Shown here one piece after another: positions 32,810 to 47,100 of a stretch of 64,000 bases of DNA. A program made the translations under genes and the position numbers. The DNA is from Eopsaltria australis (lineage: Eukaryota; Chordata; Aves; Passeriformes; Petroicidae). The stretch lies in contig JAVTVJ010001228.1 in NCBI GenBank assembly GCA_034509425.1, positions 124,001 to 188,000 on the forward strand, given 5' to 3'. Every line of letters begins with the position of its first letter. The stretch's first letter is position 1. The notes beneath the pieces were generated by a model, which worked only from the letters and a program-made list of their open reading frames with translations, had not been told where the DNA came from and ran no database searches.

Positions 32810-34920
32810 GCAACGCAGCAGCAGCCAGGGCTCCACAGCGGGGGAAGCCCCTGGGCCTGCCCACACATCCTCTGCTGAAATCGTCTGCCTGGGTACCCTC
32901 CTTTGGCATCTCCAGCCACTGGAGGCCAATCCTTGCTGGCACTCTTGGAGCTTCAGTGCTTTCTGGGCCTTCACTCACCACAGGGGCTGCAGAAAACTAC
33001 GTGAGAATTCGACTCTGGCTCTCAATTAGACTCTCACTGGGCTGGGTGGGATTAGATTGTTGCAAAATATACCAAGTTTAAAATTCATAAAATTGTATTT
33101 CTCCAGTCAGGCTTGGTTTGCCTTTGCCTTGGGGAAAGAAACTGAAAAGGGTTTTTTTAAGGGATGTTACAGCACTCAAGGGACATGAGCTGAACATCTC
33201 AACAGACTGGGAATGGAACAAAAGATTCCTAAAAAGATAACGACCATCAACACAAAATCAACGCCCATCAGCAAACATCAAACAACAACTACCCCAGACA
33301 ATGCCCTGGCACAGCTGGAGACACCTGGTCTGGAAAAGGCTGAGAAGGAAATCCAGGATGTGCACCTAATTAACATCAGAGGCAAAGAACTCCGGGTCCA
33401 ATCGAAAAGCAAATACTAAGATTCACCCAAGGGGGAAGCAATAAACATTAAACCAAGGCATTTCTATGGGTTTAGACTGTAGAAAATTTAGGAAAAATCG
33501 GGTAAAACTCAGGTGTCAGGGAATTATTTTGTCTACCCACCCAGGCTATGTGTGGATGAAGTGATTTCTGTTGTACATTCTGGCCAGAAAAAAGTCATGC
33601 CTCGATTCTCTAACTCTAATGTTTTTGGAAAGTTTTGGTTCTTCCCGCAGTTTTGGTTTCAAGATTACAGAATTAGAATGGTTTTTCGTAATATTAAGAA
33701 TTCTATATTGTTAGTTAGGATTGGGCCAAGGGTGTGATAACCAATTTTTAGCCTTAGGGGAAGAAGTAGCAAAAATCTTTATTGCTTTGGGGTTTTGTGT
33801 GTATGTGTTTTTGTGGCCGTAAGTGATGGCAAAATTTTGGTGTGGGTCATTCAATGTTCACATTTAGGAAGCTTTTTCCAAAACTAGAAAAAGTTTAAAA
33901 GCAACCCTTTAACTCATTAACAGTTCATAGAATATTGTTTAAAACAGGTGAGACACCTAAGGTCTGCCCTGGAAGAGAAGCTTTGGTTCCAGGCACTCAG
34001 TGAAAGAGCTTTAGAAATGCAAATTAACACTGCTGGGGCAAAGGGTGCACAATGCACCAGGGGCTTCCTGCCTGGGGCAGGAATTGGGCTTATTCCCTCT
34101 GTCCCTCACCCCAAGCTCTGCCTGCTCCCACACACGGAATTTGCACAGCTAAAGGCAGAGCTCACAGTGAGCATTTCTGACTCTGCCACCGAAATTGGTT
34201 AAGCTGCAAAGGAAAACAGCAAACGGAGAATGTTGGGAAAACTTCACTAAAACAAGTGAGGAGGATTCATCCCTGTCCCCACAGCAACATGTGCTGTCAC
34301 TGTCTATGTTATATAGGGTGTGTTAAGACCTCTGGGGTGGTTTTGCTACCACACCTTCAGGGAAATGAATTGTGAATCCAAGTATTTGATGATTTCATCA
34401 GAGAAAAGTGGTCAATGGATGCAGCCCTGGCTGGAGGGAATGGCCCAAAAATGGGGAAAAGATGAACGGCCCCAGAACAAATCCTACACCACCATGGACC
34501 AGCCCCTGGGAACCCAAACCAACTCATATCAGGAGCCACAGAACCCATTTAGAATTGGAATTGCATCATTCGATTACAAACTGTCCTCAAAATAATAACC
34601 AAGCAGACAGCTCCAGCTCCTGACCTTCTTGCCCACCAATCCACTCAGATGAGGAACGTGACATTTCCCCATGGGATGGGATCAGATTATCCATCAGCAG
34701 GAGGAGTTTGGGGAAAATTAAATGACTCAAACTGCTGTTTGCAAATAGGTGACAATGGAAAAGTAGTGAAACAAATACCAAAGGAAAGTAGCTCATGTAC
34801 CGGTCCAGACGTGGAAAGGATGGGAATGGGACATATTTTTGTGGTTCCCTGGCAGAGCATGGGTTAAACGAATGCTGTTTGTCCTCTTATGTGCCACAGC
34901 AACTCTCATCTTTTTACCAT
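32810..34920 (+). mobile_element. ERV 3' half, env-like but unassigned
   Basis: Follows pol and ends in the ERV 3' segment (hydrophobic stretch at about 34,860-34,915), so it occupies the env position. Frames are short (for example 33,948-34,202 and 34,320-34,595), and I recognise no convincing surface or transmembrane subunit motif. The sequence recurs inverted at 37,790-39,930. Confidence 0.4.
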
Positions 34921-35165
34921 GGGACATGGGGGGACACAGCCATGGGTGGGGACATGGGGGAACATGTACATGGAGAGTGACATGGGGACACAGGGACATG
35001 GGCGGGGACGTGGCCATTGCTGGGGACCTGGGGGGACACGGGCATGGATGGAGACGTGGGGGACAATGACAGGGATGGAAATGTGGTGGGGAGACAGCCA
35101 TGGGTGAGGACGTGGTGGGACATGGCCAGTGACATGTGGGGACATGGCCATGGCCAGCGCCATGG
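34920..35165 (+). repeat. GGGGACATGG minisatellite
   Basis: Degenerate tandem array of about 10-20 bp units (GGGGACATGG, GGGGACACGG, ACGTGGGGGACA). Inverted counterpart at 37,545-37,795. It yields His/Pro/Cys- or Gly/Trp-rich frames on all strands, which are not genes. Confidence 0.85.
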
Positions 35166-35639
35166 GGGGAACTTGCAGGGGCTGTGGGGGATGCTGGGTT
35201 TGAGGGAGTTGAGGGTTCCTGGGAGGGACTTGGGGGCTCCAGAGGGCTTTGGGCGTCAGAGGAAAAAAATCCCTCACTGGTGTTCCCCCTCTCTGCTCTC
35301 TTCACTATGGGGTTCTGGGGGTCCCCCTCTCCTGGATGCTGTGGGTCCTGAAGATATTGGAGGTCCCTTCTCTGCAGGGTCTCTGCCTGCTCCAGAATTC
35401 CAGGGAATCCCAGGGGTCCCCCCTCTTGGGTCTCCCCACTTTGGGGTTCTGGGAGTCCCCCTTCTCTGGGCTGTTGAGGATCCCATGGCTCCCCCTCTCT
35501 GGGGTTGCACTAAGGGATGCCGAGGGTTTGGGGTTCCAGGGGTCCCTCCTCCCCTGACTCTCTGCTCCCGGGTGCTGGGGCTCCCAGGGGTGCCCCCTCT
35601 CTGGGCTCCCCACTTTGGTGTCCCAGGGCTTCCCCCTCT

Positions 35640-36290
35640 CCAGCCTCATCCCTTCTCCGGGCTGTGCCTTCTCCAGGTTCCCCTCACTCCCGGCTCTCGG
35701 GGTCCCCTCTCTCCATGCCCCCATTTCAGGCCCCGGGGCTCCCTGAGCTCCCCCCTTTTTCGCTCTCCCCCCTCTCAAGGCTGCTCCCCTCCCCCCCGCG
35801 CTGGTACCGGGCGATCGCCACGTGGCTCCGGGGACTCCTCACTCCCCTCCCACCGCCGGGGCTCTGCCGGCAGCCGCCGCCGGGACATTCCAAAAAAAAC
35901 ACCTCCCGCGGGCCCCGCAGTGCCCACCCAAAGGGGATTTCAGGTCAGCTTTGGAGTCCTGCAAGATCCAAACATCGCTCCGCCTGCCCCATCTCGAGAA
36001 AAAGAAACAGGGACCCCAAAGATACTTCGGGTGAGATCCAAATATCCTTCCTAAGAAACCCTGCCAGGACCGCCCAAGATATTCGGGGCGAGCTCCCTCT
36101 TCCCGCTCACCTGCGGAATGCGGGGAAGGGCGATGTTCCCGGAGCGAAGGGGCTGCAGATCCAGGGAGCGATGGATGCACCTGGTGCCTCCTCTCAGACT
36201 CCTCTTCCTGCTCTTGCTGCTCCTGCTCCTTCTCTACCCCTCCTCTTCCTCCCTTTTCCTCCTCCTCCTTATACTCCTCCCTCATCCGCT
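35640..36290 (-). pseudogene. Zinc-finger gene 5' remnant, second copy
   Basis: Near duplicate of 7,640-8,290: pyrimidine tract at 36,195-36,285 (plus), CTCACCTGCGGAATGCG at about 36,109, and intron blocks at 35,930-36,080. No finger exon is attached. It is followed on plus by GCGCGGAGCTCTCGTGTGAG (36,294), which resembles the end of a class II beta exon 1 in the plus orientation. Confidence 0.55.
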
Positions 36291-36537
36291 GCAGGCGCGG
36301 AGCTCTCGTGTGAGCGGGGCGGGGACGGGACCCGGTGGGAAAAAGGAGCGTCACCCCCAAACCGGGGGAAAGGTGGGGTTTGGGGGGGCGATGGGAAAGG
36401 GGAGGGAGAGGGGGGATAAGGGGAGGTGGGGCAGAGGGAAGGGGGTTCCCAATGAGGGTCTCCCATTAACCCCAGGACCCCCAAATTCCTTCCCTGTCCT
36501 CCCAAGCCCTCCCGGCGCTGTGGGGGCCGGGCCATAC

Positions 36538-36802
36538 CCCAGTGCCGGCTCAGGGGGTGCTCCAGGCTGACGTGCTCCACCTGGCAGCTGGACGTGACCC
36601 CACTCCAGGGGGGCGGTTTCCAGCAGCCCCAGGAGCTGGTAGGTCCAGTCCCCGTTGGGGACAATGTCGGTGGCCACCGCGTGCCCCGAGACCTCCTGCT
36701 GGCCCTGGAACCAGCTCAGCTGGATGTCGGCAGAGTAGAAATCCATCAGGGAGCGGAGCAGGCTGCCGGGGCTGGACTGGGAGCTCCAGTGAGATGGACA
36801 CG
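36538..36802 (-). pseudogene. MHC class II beta exon 3 remnant, second copy
   Basis: Paralogue of 8,526-8,793 (offset 28,012). Open from the exon start through MDFYSADIQLSWFQGQQ and NGDWTYQLLGLLET, then shifted in frame near 36,605 before CQVEHVSLEHPLSRHWG. The first disulphide Cys is Arg (LLRSLMDFY). Acceptor CCCAG at 36,803 and donor GTATGG at 36,537 are present; 265 nt. It lies in the spacer of the large inverted repeat. Confidence 0.85.
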
Positions 36803-37462
36803 CTGGGATGGGCAGGGGGCTTGGGGACCCCCCCAGTGCTGATCTGCCCCTCCATCCCCCAAGCTGCAGGGAATCGTTGCAGGGATGGAGTCCTGGGGGA
36901 GGGGAAGCACCCTGCTTCCATCCCAACCCCACCATTCCCTCTCCTCTCCTTTCTCATTGTTCCTCAATGCACAGACCCCTCCCAACCCAATTCAGGGCTC
37001 CCAGCCCCTCCCCCACTCTTTGGGGGTCGCAGCCCCCTCTTTTACCCCAATCTTCTGCCGCTTCTCAATTTTCCCTCACATGGCCAACTTTCCCCTTTTC
37101 TTGGTTTTGGGGATTCCAGGCCCCTCCTGCTTAATTTGGGGGTCCCAAACCACCTTTCACTCAAATCAGGCAGCTCCTGGCAACTTTTTTCTGGGAGGAA
37201 TCCCTGAGTATGAGATTTTTGGGGTGTAGTTCGAAGGGGGACAGCTCTATCTAGCTTTCCCCTCCCCATTGTGGCCTCTCACCTGCTCCCAACACACTGG
37301 GGGTGCTGGGATTTTCTTCTGGGGGACAAGGACGTTCATTCCCTTCCAGGACCCAATGCCAGGCTGGGGGTTCAGGTCAGTGGGTCCTTGAGCAGCCTCT
37401 CCAGAAGCTCCACCAGGGTCTCCCAGCGCAGCCGGAGCCGCTCGGCCTGGGGTCCCCAAAGC

Positions 37463-40400
37463 CCTCAGGAGCCCCCAAGTCCCTCCCAGGAACCCTCAAC
37501 TCCCTCAAACCCAGCATCCCCCACAGCCCCTGCAAGTTCCCCCCATGGCACTGGCCATGGCCATGTCCCCACATGTCACTGGCCATGTCCCACCACGTCC
37601 TCACCCATGGCTGTCTCCCCACCACATTTCCATCCCTGTCATTGTCCCCCACGTCTCCATCCATGCCCGTGTCCCCCCATGTCCCCAGCAATGGCCACGT
37701 CCCCGCCCATGTCCCTGTGTCCCCATGTCACTCTCCATGTACATGTTCCCCCATGTCCCCACCCATGGCTGTGTCCCCCCATGTCCCATGGTAAAAAGAT
37801 GAGAGTTGCTGTGGCACATAAGAGGACAAACCGCATCCGTTTAACCCATGCTCTGCCAGGGAACCACAAAAATATGTCCCATTCCCATCCTTTCCACGTC
37901 TGGACCGGTACATGAGCTATTTTCTTATTTTCTTCTTTATCTGTTTCACCACGTTCGAGTTTTGCAAATAGCAATTTGAGTAATTTAATTTTCCCCAGAC
38001 TCCTCCTCCTTCTGCTGATGGATAATCTGATCCCATCCCATGGGGAAATGTCGCGTTCCTGATCTGAGTGGATTGGTGGGCAAGAAGGTCAGGAGCTGGA
38101 GCTGTCTGCTTGGTTATTATTTTGAGGACAGTTTGTAATCGAATGATGCAATTCCAATTCTAAATGGGTTCTGTGGCTCCTGATATGAGTTGGTTTGGGT
38201 TCCCAGGGGCTGGTCCATGGTGGTGTAGGATTTGTTCTGGGGCCGTTCATCTTTTCCCCATTTTTGGGCCATTCCCTCCAGCCAGGGCTGCATCCATTGA
38301 CCACTTTTCTCTGATGAAATCATCAAATACTTGGATTCACAATTCATTTCCCTGAAGGTGTGGTAGCAAAACCACCCCAGAGGTCTTAACACACCCTATA
38401 TAACATAGACAGTGACAGCACATGTTGCTGTGGGGACAGGGATGATTCCCCCCCAGTTGTTTTAGTGAAGTTTTCCCAACATTCTCCATTTGCTGTTTTC
38501 CTTTGGAGCTTAACCAATTTCGGTAGCAGAGTCAGAAATGCTCACAGTGGGCTCTGCCTTTAGCTGTGCAAATTCCGTGTGTGGGAGCAGGCAGAGCTTG
38601 GGGTGAGGGACAGAGGGAATAAGCCCAATTCCTGCCCCAGGCAGGAAGCCCCTGGTGCATTGTGCACCCTTTGCCCCAGCAGTGTTAATTTGCATTTCTA
38701 AAGCTCTTTCACTGAGTGCCTGGAACCAAAGCTTCTCTTCCAGGGCAGACATTAGGTGACTCACACCTTCCCCCCTCAACTCTCTCTGCTTATTTGCTGT
38801 TTTAAACAATATTCTATGAACTGTTCATGAGTTAAGGGGCGGTTTTAAACTTCTTCTGGTTTTGCAAAATGCAGCCTTAATGTGACCATCGAAAAACACA
38901 CCAAAATTTTGCCATCACTGACAGCCACACACACACACACACACATAAAATCCCAAAGTAATAAAGATTTTTGCTAATTCTTCTCCTACACTAAAAACTG
39001 ATTGTGACACCCCGGCCCAAACCTAACTGACAATATAGAATTAAGTTAATTAAGAAAAGACATTCTGAAACTGTAATCTTGTCAGCAAAACTGCGGGAAG
39101 AACCAAAACTCTCCAAAAACATTTTGAAAGTTAGAGAATCGAGGCATGACTTTTTCTGTGCAGGATGTGCAACAGAAATCACTTCATCCACACATAGCCT
39201 GGGTGGGTAGACAAAATAATTCCCTGACACCTGAGTTTTACCCGATTTTTCCTAAAATTTATAGAGCTGGAACACATAGAAATGCCTTGGTTTAATGTTT
39301 ATTGCTTCCCCCTTGGGTGAATCTTAGTATTTGCTTTTCGATTGGACCCGGAGTTCTTTACCTCTGATGTTAATTAGGTGCACAATCCTGGATTTCCTAC
39401 TCAGCCTTTTCCAGACCAGGTGTCTCCAGCTGTGCCAGGGCATTGTCTGGGGTAGTTGTTGTTTGATGTTTGCTGATGGGCGTTGATGTTCTGTTGATGG
39501 TCGTTATCTTTTTAGGAATCTTTTGTTCCATTCCCAGTCTGTTGAGATGTTCAGCTCATGTCCCTTGAGTGCTGTAACATCCCTTAAAAAAACCCTTTTC
39601 AGTTTCTTTCCCCAAGGCAAAGGCAAACCAAGCCTGACTGGAGAAATACAATTTTATGAATTTTAAACTTGGTATATTTTGCAACAATCTAATCCCACCC
39701 AGCCCAGTGAGAGTCTAATTGAGAGCCAGAGTCGAATTCTCACGTAGTTTTCTGCAGCCCCTGTGGCGAGTGAAGGCCCAGAAAGCACTGAAGCTCCAAG
39801 AGTGCCAGCAAGGATTGGCCTCCAGTGGCTGGAGATGCCAAAGGAGGGTACCCAGGCAGACGATTTCAGCAGAGGATGTGTGGGCAGGCCCAGGGGCTTC
39901 CCCCGCTGTGGAGCCCTGGCTGCTGCTGCGTTGCCTTCAGTGCAGGCTCCGTGGCGGCCTCCCATCCTCCTGCTGCAGCTGGGAAGTCCAAATCTGCGGG
40001 GCTTCAGAGACCTGGAGGCCAGGCTGAGGGGTCCCCCCGTGTTCAGCTCTGCTGGCGCCTGTTTCTGTGCTCAGGGACACTTGCAATAGGCCACGCCACT
40101 TGGCCACCAGTGCTGCTTCTTTGCACTCCTGGAGCACCACCCAAAGTCCTGCTTGCATGTTGTGAGCAGCAAAGTGCCAAGGCAGGCTCTGTGCCAGCCG
40201 AGCTTCCTGTGCAAGAGATTTCACAAGAGACCGGATTCTGGCCTCAGACTGTTTGAAACAGACATCCCTTATCTCCAGCCCCACACCAGGTGCAGAATAA
40301 CCAGGGTAAGGAATTGTAAACACCAATTGCAAGGGAGATAATTGAATCTCTGCCCCGGGTGTGGCTCTTATTCTTGCCATGGCCAATTGCAAAAGCCTTA

Positions 40401-40614
40401 CCCATGGCATCTTGGTTTCTATCAGCAGCTTCAAAAGGTGTTTCTTTCTTTCCCCATTCATTCTTTCTACCTGAACCAAGCACTGGGTGTTTCAGGGTTT
40501 TGGAGGTCCCATTGTGTTCCTAAAGCAGCCATAACCCCCTGCAGGATCTCTTCTGTAAAATTAGTTCCCCTCTCTGAGTCTATTGCTTCCACAATCCCTC
40601 ATCTTGGAATTCTT
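37463..40614. repeat. Large inverted repeat, right arm
   Basis: Reverse complement of 32,130-35,250. It begins in the minisatellite-flanking segment (CCCTCCCAGGAACCCTCAACTCC) and ends in ERV integrase sequence. The spacer between arms is 2.2 kb. Confidence 0.85.
38922..38945. repeat. (CA)n microsatellite
   Basis: Uninterrupted CA run in the right arm. The left arm has an interrupted GTGTGTATGTGTTTTTGTG at about 33,797 instead, so the run expanded or decayed after the arms formed. Confidence 0.9.
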
Positions 40615-40639
40615 GGTTCTAAAAATGCCTTAAGAACTG

Positions 40640-42855
<2,216 letters not shown>

Positions 42856-43352
42856 GAGAAGCCCTGCGAGTGCCCCGAGTGCAGGAAGAGCTTTGTGCGC
42901 TGCTCCAGCTCCATCCCCCATGTGAAGATCCATGTTGGATGATCCCCAGTGACCCATCTTGGGCAGAGCCCTGGTGATCCCCATTCTGGGTGATGCATGT
43001 TTGGATCCAGTGTATTGGGTTTGAGTGGTGAGGTTGCGGTATCAGAGGCTCCAGGGCTGGCTTTTGTCAGGAGCTTCCAGAAGTTACCCGTGTCTGGCTC
43101 CTGTTCTGCCCCACCCCTGAAGGCAAGGGCAGCTCAGGTTGTTGTTAATGGATCCCCTGGGACAGATTAGAGTGAATTGACAGTGATTGATCTGTTTATA
43201 AATACATCCCTGTGGGCTTTATTTTAGAACAGTTTTTTTTGCTCTTTAAAGGGGATTTGGAGCCCTTTTGGTTCCCATCTCCAGTCATATTGAAAGCATC
43301 AAAGTAACACTTAGGAAAATGTAGAAAGGAAAAGAAAGAAAGTAGAAGGGTA

Positions 43353-44190
43353 GAAAGATACACAGTCACCAGACCTGGATCCAGCAACAAAACTTTTGGT
43401 GTTGATTTTTACAATGTCCCTGTCCTTGGTCTAAAGTGATGGTCCCAGGCTGGATCCCTGGGGGTTGGGGAAGCCCTGGAAGCTCCAAGTTCTGTGGGTT
43501 AATACAGGTTGAGGTTTGGGTGAACACCCAGGTACCTCCCCTGGGGGAGTTTTACACTGTCTGATGTCCCACTGTGGATCCCAGGGCACTTTGTGGGGCT
43601 CTGAGGGTTCATGGCCCCTTGTAAGACGTGGCCCTGCCTGTGCTGGCAGCACAGCTGAGCCAGGTATGGCCCATGGGAAGGGATGGAAAGCTGCAGGTGT
43701 GGGTGTGAATGTCCCGGGCCTTCCTTGGGGGAGTTTGCAGAGGTGAGGCAGTTGTGTAAGGGAGGGCATTGCCCTGGTGCAAAGGCCTGTCCCAGCTGGC
43801 AGCATCTGCTTGTGCTGGGCCTCTGCCCTTCCCTGGCTCCCAGCGTGGCTCGTCCCCTCCGGGGCTGGGTGTTCACCCCCTGTGGCCCTGGGCGCTTTCT
43901 GTGCCCATGGCCAGCAAAGCCCCCGCTGCTTTTGCCAATGGCCACTGCTTTGAGCCATTGACCCCCAACATTTCAGTCCCTCACAGCTCTGCACCCCAGA
44001 AGCTGGGAGGGCTTGATGGTGCCTCAAAACAGCTCCATCCCACTGGAAAGGGCTCAATTGCAGCACAAAACAACTCAATCCCACCTCAAAATTTTAGGGT
44101 TTCCCCTGTTCCCAAGTTGCTCCCAGCTGTAGATGTTCCTGTCCAGGAATTTGACCCAGATGTTGTCATCAAGGAAGTGACACTGTGTTC
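43353..44190. repeat. Duplicated block, right copy
   Basis: Counterpart of 13,313-14,170 with about 505 bp that look identical. No gene recognised inside. It leads into the 3' end of the class II beta pseudogene. Confidence 0.75.
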
Positions 44191-45589
44191 CTGGACCTTT
44201 TTTGGGTTTTTTTGGCTTTGTGCCATGTTGGGGTACATGTGTCCCGCAAGCACCCTCACAGTGGGGTGGCACAAGTGGAACACACGGGGGTCCCCATTCC
44301 TGATACATCCCAGGGCTGTTTTGACCCCCTGCAATCACAGCCCCTCCCAAGTCCTGCCCCACTGCCCCCCAATAAACAGGACTGGTTTGAACTGGGAAGC
44401 TTTAATGGGAACACTGGGAGCCGCCGGGCGGAGGCAGAGTTACAGTAGGGCTCGGGGTGACACACAACCCCCCCAAAATCAGCGATGGGATGGAGTGGGG
44501 TGACCCAGCCTGGCCCAAGGCCACGGGGGGGAGGGAGCTGCAGCCGCTGGTAGCTCAGGAGCTCTGTGGGCAGAGAAAAGGGGGTGACACTGGGCGGGGG
44601 ACCCCGGAGGGAGCACACACGCTCCAGGGGTGGGGGGACACGACCCCCGGGACTCCCCCTCACCTTCTTGTGCAGGTAGAAGCTGAGCCCCAGCCCCAGG
44701 ATGACAAAGCCCAACACTTAAGTCCCCGATCCCCGTCAGCATCTTGCTGCCGGCGGTGTCTGGCGGCATCTCTGGGGGGTCCGCAGGGGTCAGGACCCCC
44801 CCAAAACCTCTCACAGACACCCCAAGACCCTCTAGGCACCTTCCCAGTTGCTCCCCACCACCCCAGGATCCCCAAACCCTCTCCCAGTCCCTTTTCAGCC
44901 AGGACTCACCAAGGCCCCTCCCAGTCTCTTCCCAGCACAAACAAGCACTCTCCATGCCCTGCATCCCCATCCAGCCCCTCCAGGCTCACTCAAACTCCAT
45001 CCCAGTTCCACCCAGCACCCCCAAACTCCCTCCCAGTTCCCACCAGGACCCCAGGAACCCCATCCCACCCTCCCCAATATCCTTCAAACTCATTCTCAGC
45101 CCTTCCAGTCCCCCAAGCCTCTTTCCCAGTTCAAACCAGGCTCTCTCAAACTCCCTCCCAGTTACTCCTAGACATTGCAAACTCCTTCCCAGCCCTTCAG
45201 TCCCTCTCTCAGTCCCCCGGGGCTGTGGGGGCCGCGCCGTACCCCAGTGCCGGCTCAGGGGGGTGCTTCAGGCTGACGTGCTCCACCTGGAGGGTGAAGG
45301 TGATCCCACTCCGGGGGGGGTTTTCCAGTAGCACGAGGAGCTGGTAGGTCCAGTCCCCGTTGGGGACAATGTCGGTGGCCACCATGTGGCCCGAGAGCTC
45401 CTGCTGGCCCTGGAACCACCTCACCTGGATCTTAGCAGGGTAGAAATCCGTCAGGGAGCAGAGCAGGCGACCGGGGCCAGGCTGGGAGCTCGAGGGCACC
45501 AGCGAGATGGACACACTGCGGGGCACTGGGAGGGAGCAGGGACACACTGGGATCGCTAGGAGGCCACTGGGAGTAAGCTGGTGTAGCAT

Positions 45590-45860
45590 TGAGAGGGACT
45601 AGGAATGTACTGGGAGGAACTGGAGTGGCACTGGGAGAGATCGGAGGTCTGGGAGTGGACTTAGAAGGACTTGAAAAGGAATTGGAGTGGACGGGGAATG
45701 GTCTAAGAGGGAGTGGTAGGGACCGGGGGGGGCACTGGGAGCGACTTTTATGGCACTGGGAAGGATTGTAGGGACACTGGGAGGGCCTGGTGTGGCACTG
45801 GGAGGGACTGGGAATGAAGTGCGCGGCACTGGGAGGCCGAGTCCGGCGCGGGGCACGGGG
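45590..45860. repeat. CACTGGGAGGGACTGG minisatellite in class II intron 2
   Basis: Degenerate tandem units of 15-30 bp with GGCACTGGGAGNGA cores, related to the ACTGGGA array at 21.9-24.5 kb. It sits between exon 3 and an X-Y promoter module. Confidence 0.7.
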
Positions 45861-45873
45861 CGCTGCGGGTCTG

Positions 45874-45920
45874 CCTGGCAACAGAGGAGTCATCAAAGAC
45901 ACGCGCTGTGATTGGCTGAG
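45874..45920 (+). promoter_or_regulatory. MHC class II-like X-Y promoter module, copy 2
   Basis: X1/X2-like CCTGGCAACAGAGGAGTCAT and, 34 bp after its start, Y box GTGATTGGCTGAG. This is the closest match here to the classical X1 (CCTAGCAACAGATG) and Y (CTGATTGG) boxes bound by RFX, CREB/ATF and NF-Y. It lies in intron 2 of the minus-strand class II pseudogene and points the opposite way (rightward). Confidence 0.65.
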
Positions 45921-47042
45921 AGACGTCAGCTCCACGCCTAGTTGAGCTGGACATGCGGAGAGCCACTGGGATGGACTAGGAGGAGCTGAGGGGGGCAGGA
46001 GTCCTCGGGGATGGGCAAAAGGAGGGCTGAGAGCTCGGGGGCGATTCCCAGGGAGGTTTTGAGAGGTTCCAGGGTCACTGCCAGGGCAGGGACACGCTCT
46101 GATCTACGCTCACCTCTGCGGCCCGCGAGGAACGAGGAGGCCAACTCGTAATTGTGCCGGCAGTACCTGTGCACCTCAGCCGCTCTGTACTCCAGCCTTG
46201 CCGGGTCGCTGTTCCAGCACCGCGCCTGTTTCTCCCCATGGGGGGTGAACCCCACGTAGTGCCCCACATCGCTGTCGAACATCGCGTACTCCTCCCGGTT
46301 GTGGATGTACCTCAGCACGTACCTAACCTTCTCTGTTAATGAAGTAACACTCAAACTTGACCATCTCCTGGAAGACCCCTGAGTGTTCATGACACAGGTC
46401 AGGGGTTCCCCCCACAGCAGGCCCCAGCACCGCCCAGCAAGCCCAGAGCTCCGGGGGCCACCCCGGATCTCCACTCCCCACCCCCTTTGTGCCCCCCGGC
46501 CGCCACGGGACCCTCCTGCCCGCGCTCCCACTTCCTCTTTTCCACCCTTCTCCCCATTTCCCCTTCCACATCCTCTCCCCTCCCACCTCCAGCCACTCCC
46601 CAGTTCACATTTGGGGTCCTATTCCCCGCTTTTCCCCTTTACCACAATTTCACTCCCAATGCCCTAAGCCCAAGCCCCCTCCCTTTCAGTGTTGGGGTCC
46701 CATCCTCCCCTTTTTCCCCACTTCCCCACCCTCTCCCACCCATTCCTCACCTTCCCCCAATTCTCAGCTCCTCCCCCTCTTCCTTTGAGGAGGATCCCCT
46801 CCACCTCTCATTTAATTTAGGTGTCCCACCACCCCCTCTCCCCTCTTCATCCCCCTGTCCCACCACGTCCTGCCACCCCCCTCCCCCCCCGCTCACCCGA
46901 GAGCTCCGCGCCCGTAGCCGGGGGGGCTCCCAGCACCACCAGTGCCACCAGTACGGCCCCAGCTGCCGCCACACGCCCCATGGCCAGCGCCGGGCAGGAG
47001 ACGCCAGCCCCAAAGCGGCCCCGCTGCACTGGGAGCACCAGT

Positions 47043-47090
47043 CCGGACCAGTGCGGGGTCAGCAGCGCCGCGCGCTCGGATTGGCTGAGG
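47043..47090 (+). promoter_or_regulatory. Degenerate X-Y module next to class II exon 1
   Basis: CCGGACCAGTGCGGGGTCAG aligns with the X region of copy 2, and CGGATTGGCTGAG follows 34 bp from its start. X is eroded; Y is intact. It is about 60 bp upstream of the class II beta ATG (46,981), but its X-Y order faces away from that gene. Confidence 0.45.
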
Positions 47091-47100
47091 GCACTTTTGG

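Larger units (their letters stand above)
32130..35250. repeat. Large inverted repeat, left arm
   Basis: Pairs with 37,463-40,614 read on the opposite strand. Coordinate sums stay near 72,712-72,744 across the arm, so it is collinear with few indels. The 91-codon frame at 34,320-34,595 is identical to that at 38,117-38,392 on minus. The arm contains ERV integrase end, the env-position region and the minisatellite at 34,920-35,160. Confidence 0.85.
44664..46981 (-). pseudogene. MHC class II beta chain pseudogene, exons 1-4
   Basis: Most complete class II beta copy. Exon 1 (46,897-46,981): ATG and hydrophobic signal peptide (MGRVAAAGAVLVALVVLG), GTGAGC donor. Exon 2 (46,114 to about 46,383): beta-1 domain with YVLRYIHNREEYAMFDSDV, both Cys and HNYE; five bases are missing after FIN, giving a frameshift and removing the FINGT glycosylation site, and no AG is seen at the expected acceptor. 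Exon 3 (45,243-45,525): 283 nt instead of 282; an extra C near 45,260 shifts the frame, and the second Ig Cys is Leu (FTLQVEHV). Exon 4 (44,664-44,780): acceptor AG is GG, and one inserted base (117 nt against 116 in the 14,991-15,106 copy) breaks the membrane segment. Normally the product pairs with an alpha chain to present peptides at the cell surface; this copy cannot. Confidence 0.9.

Noticed and set aside
34793..35305. His/Pro/Cys-rich frames, mirrored at 37,271-37,915
   Set aside because: Translation of the GGGGACATGG minisatellite.
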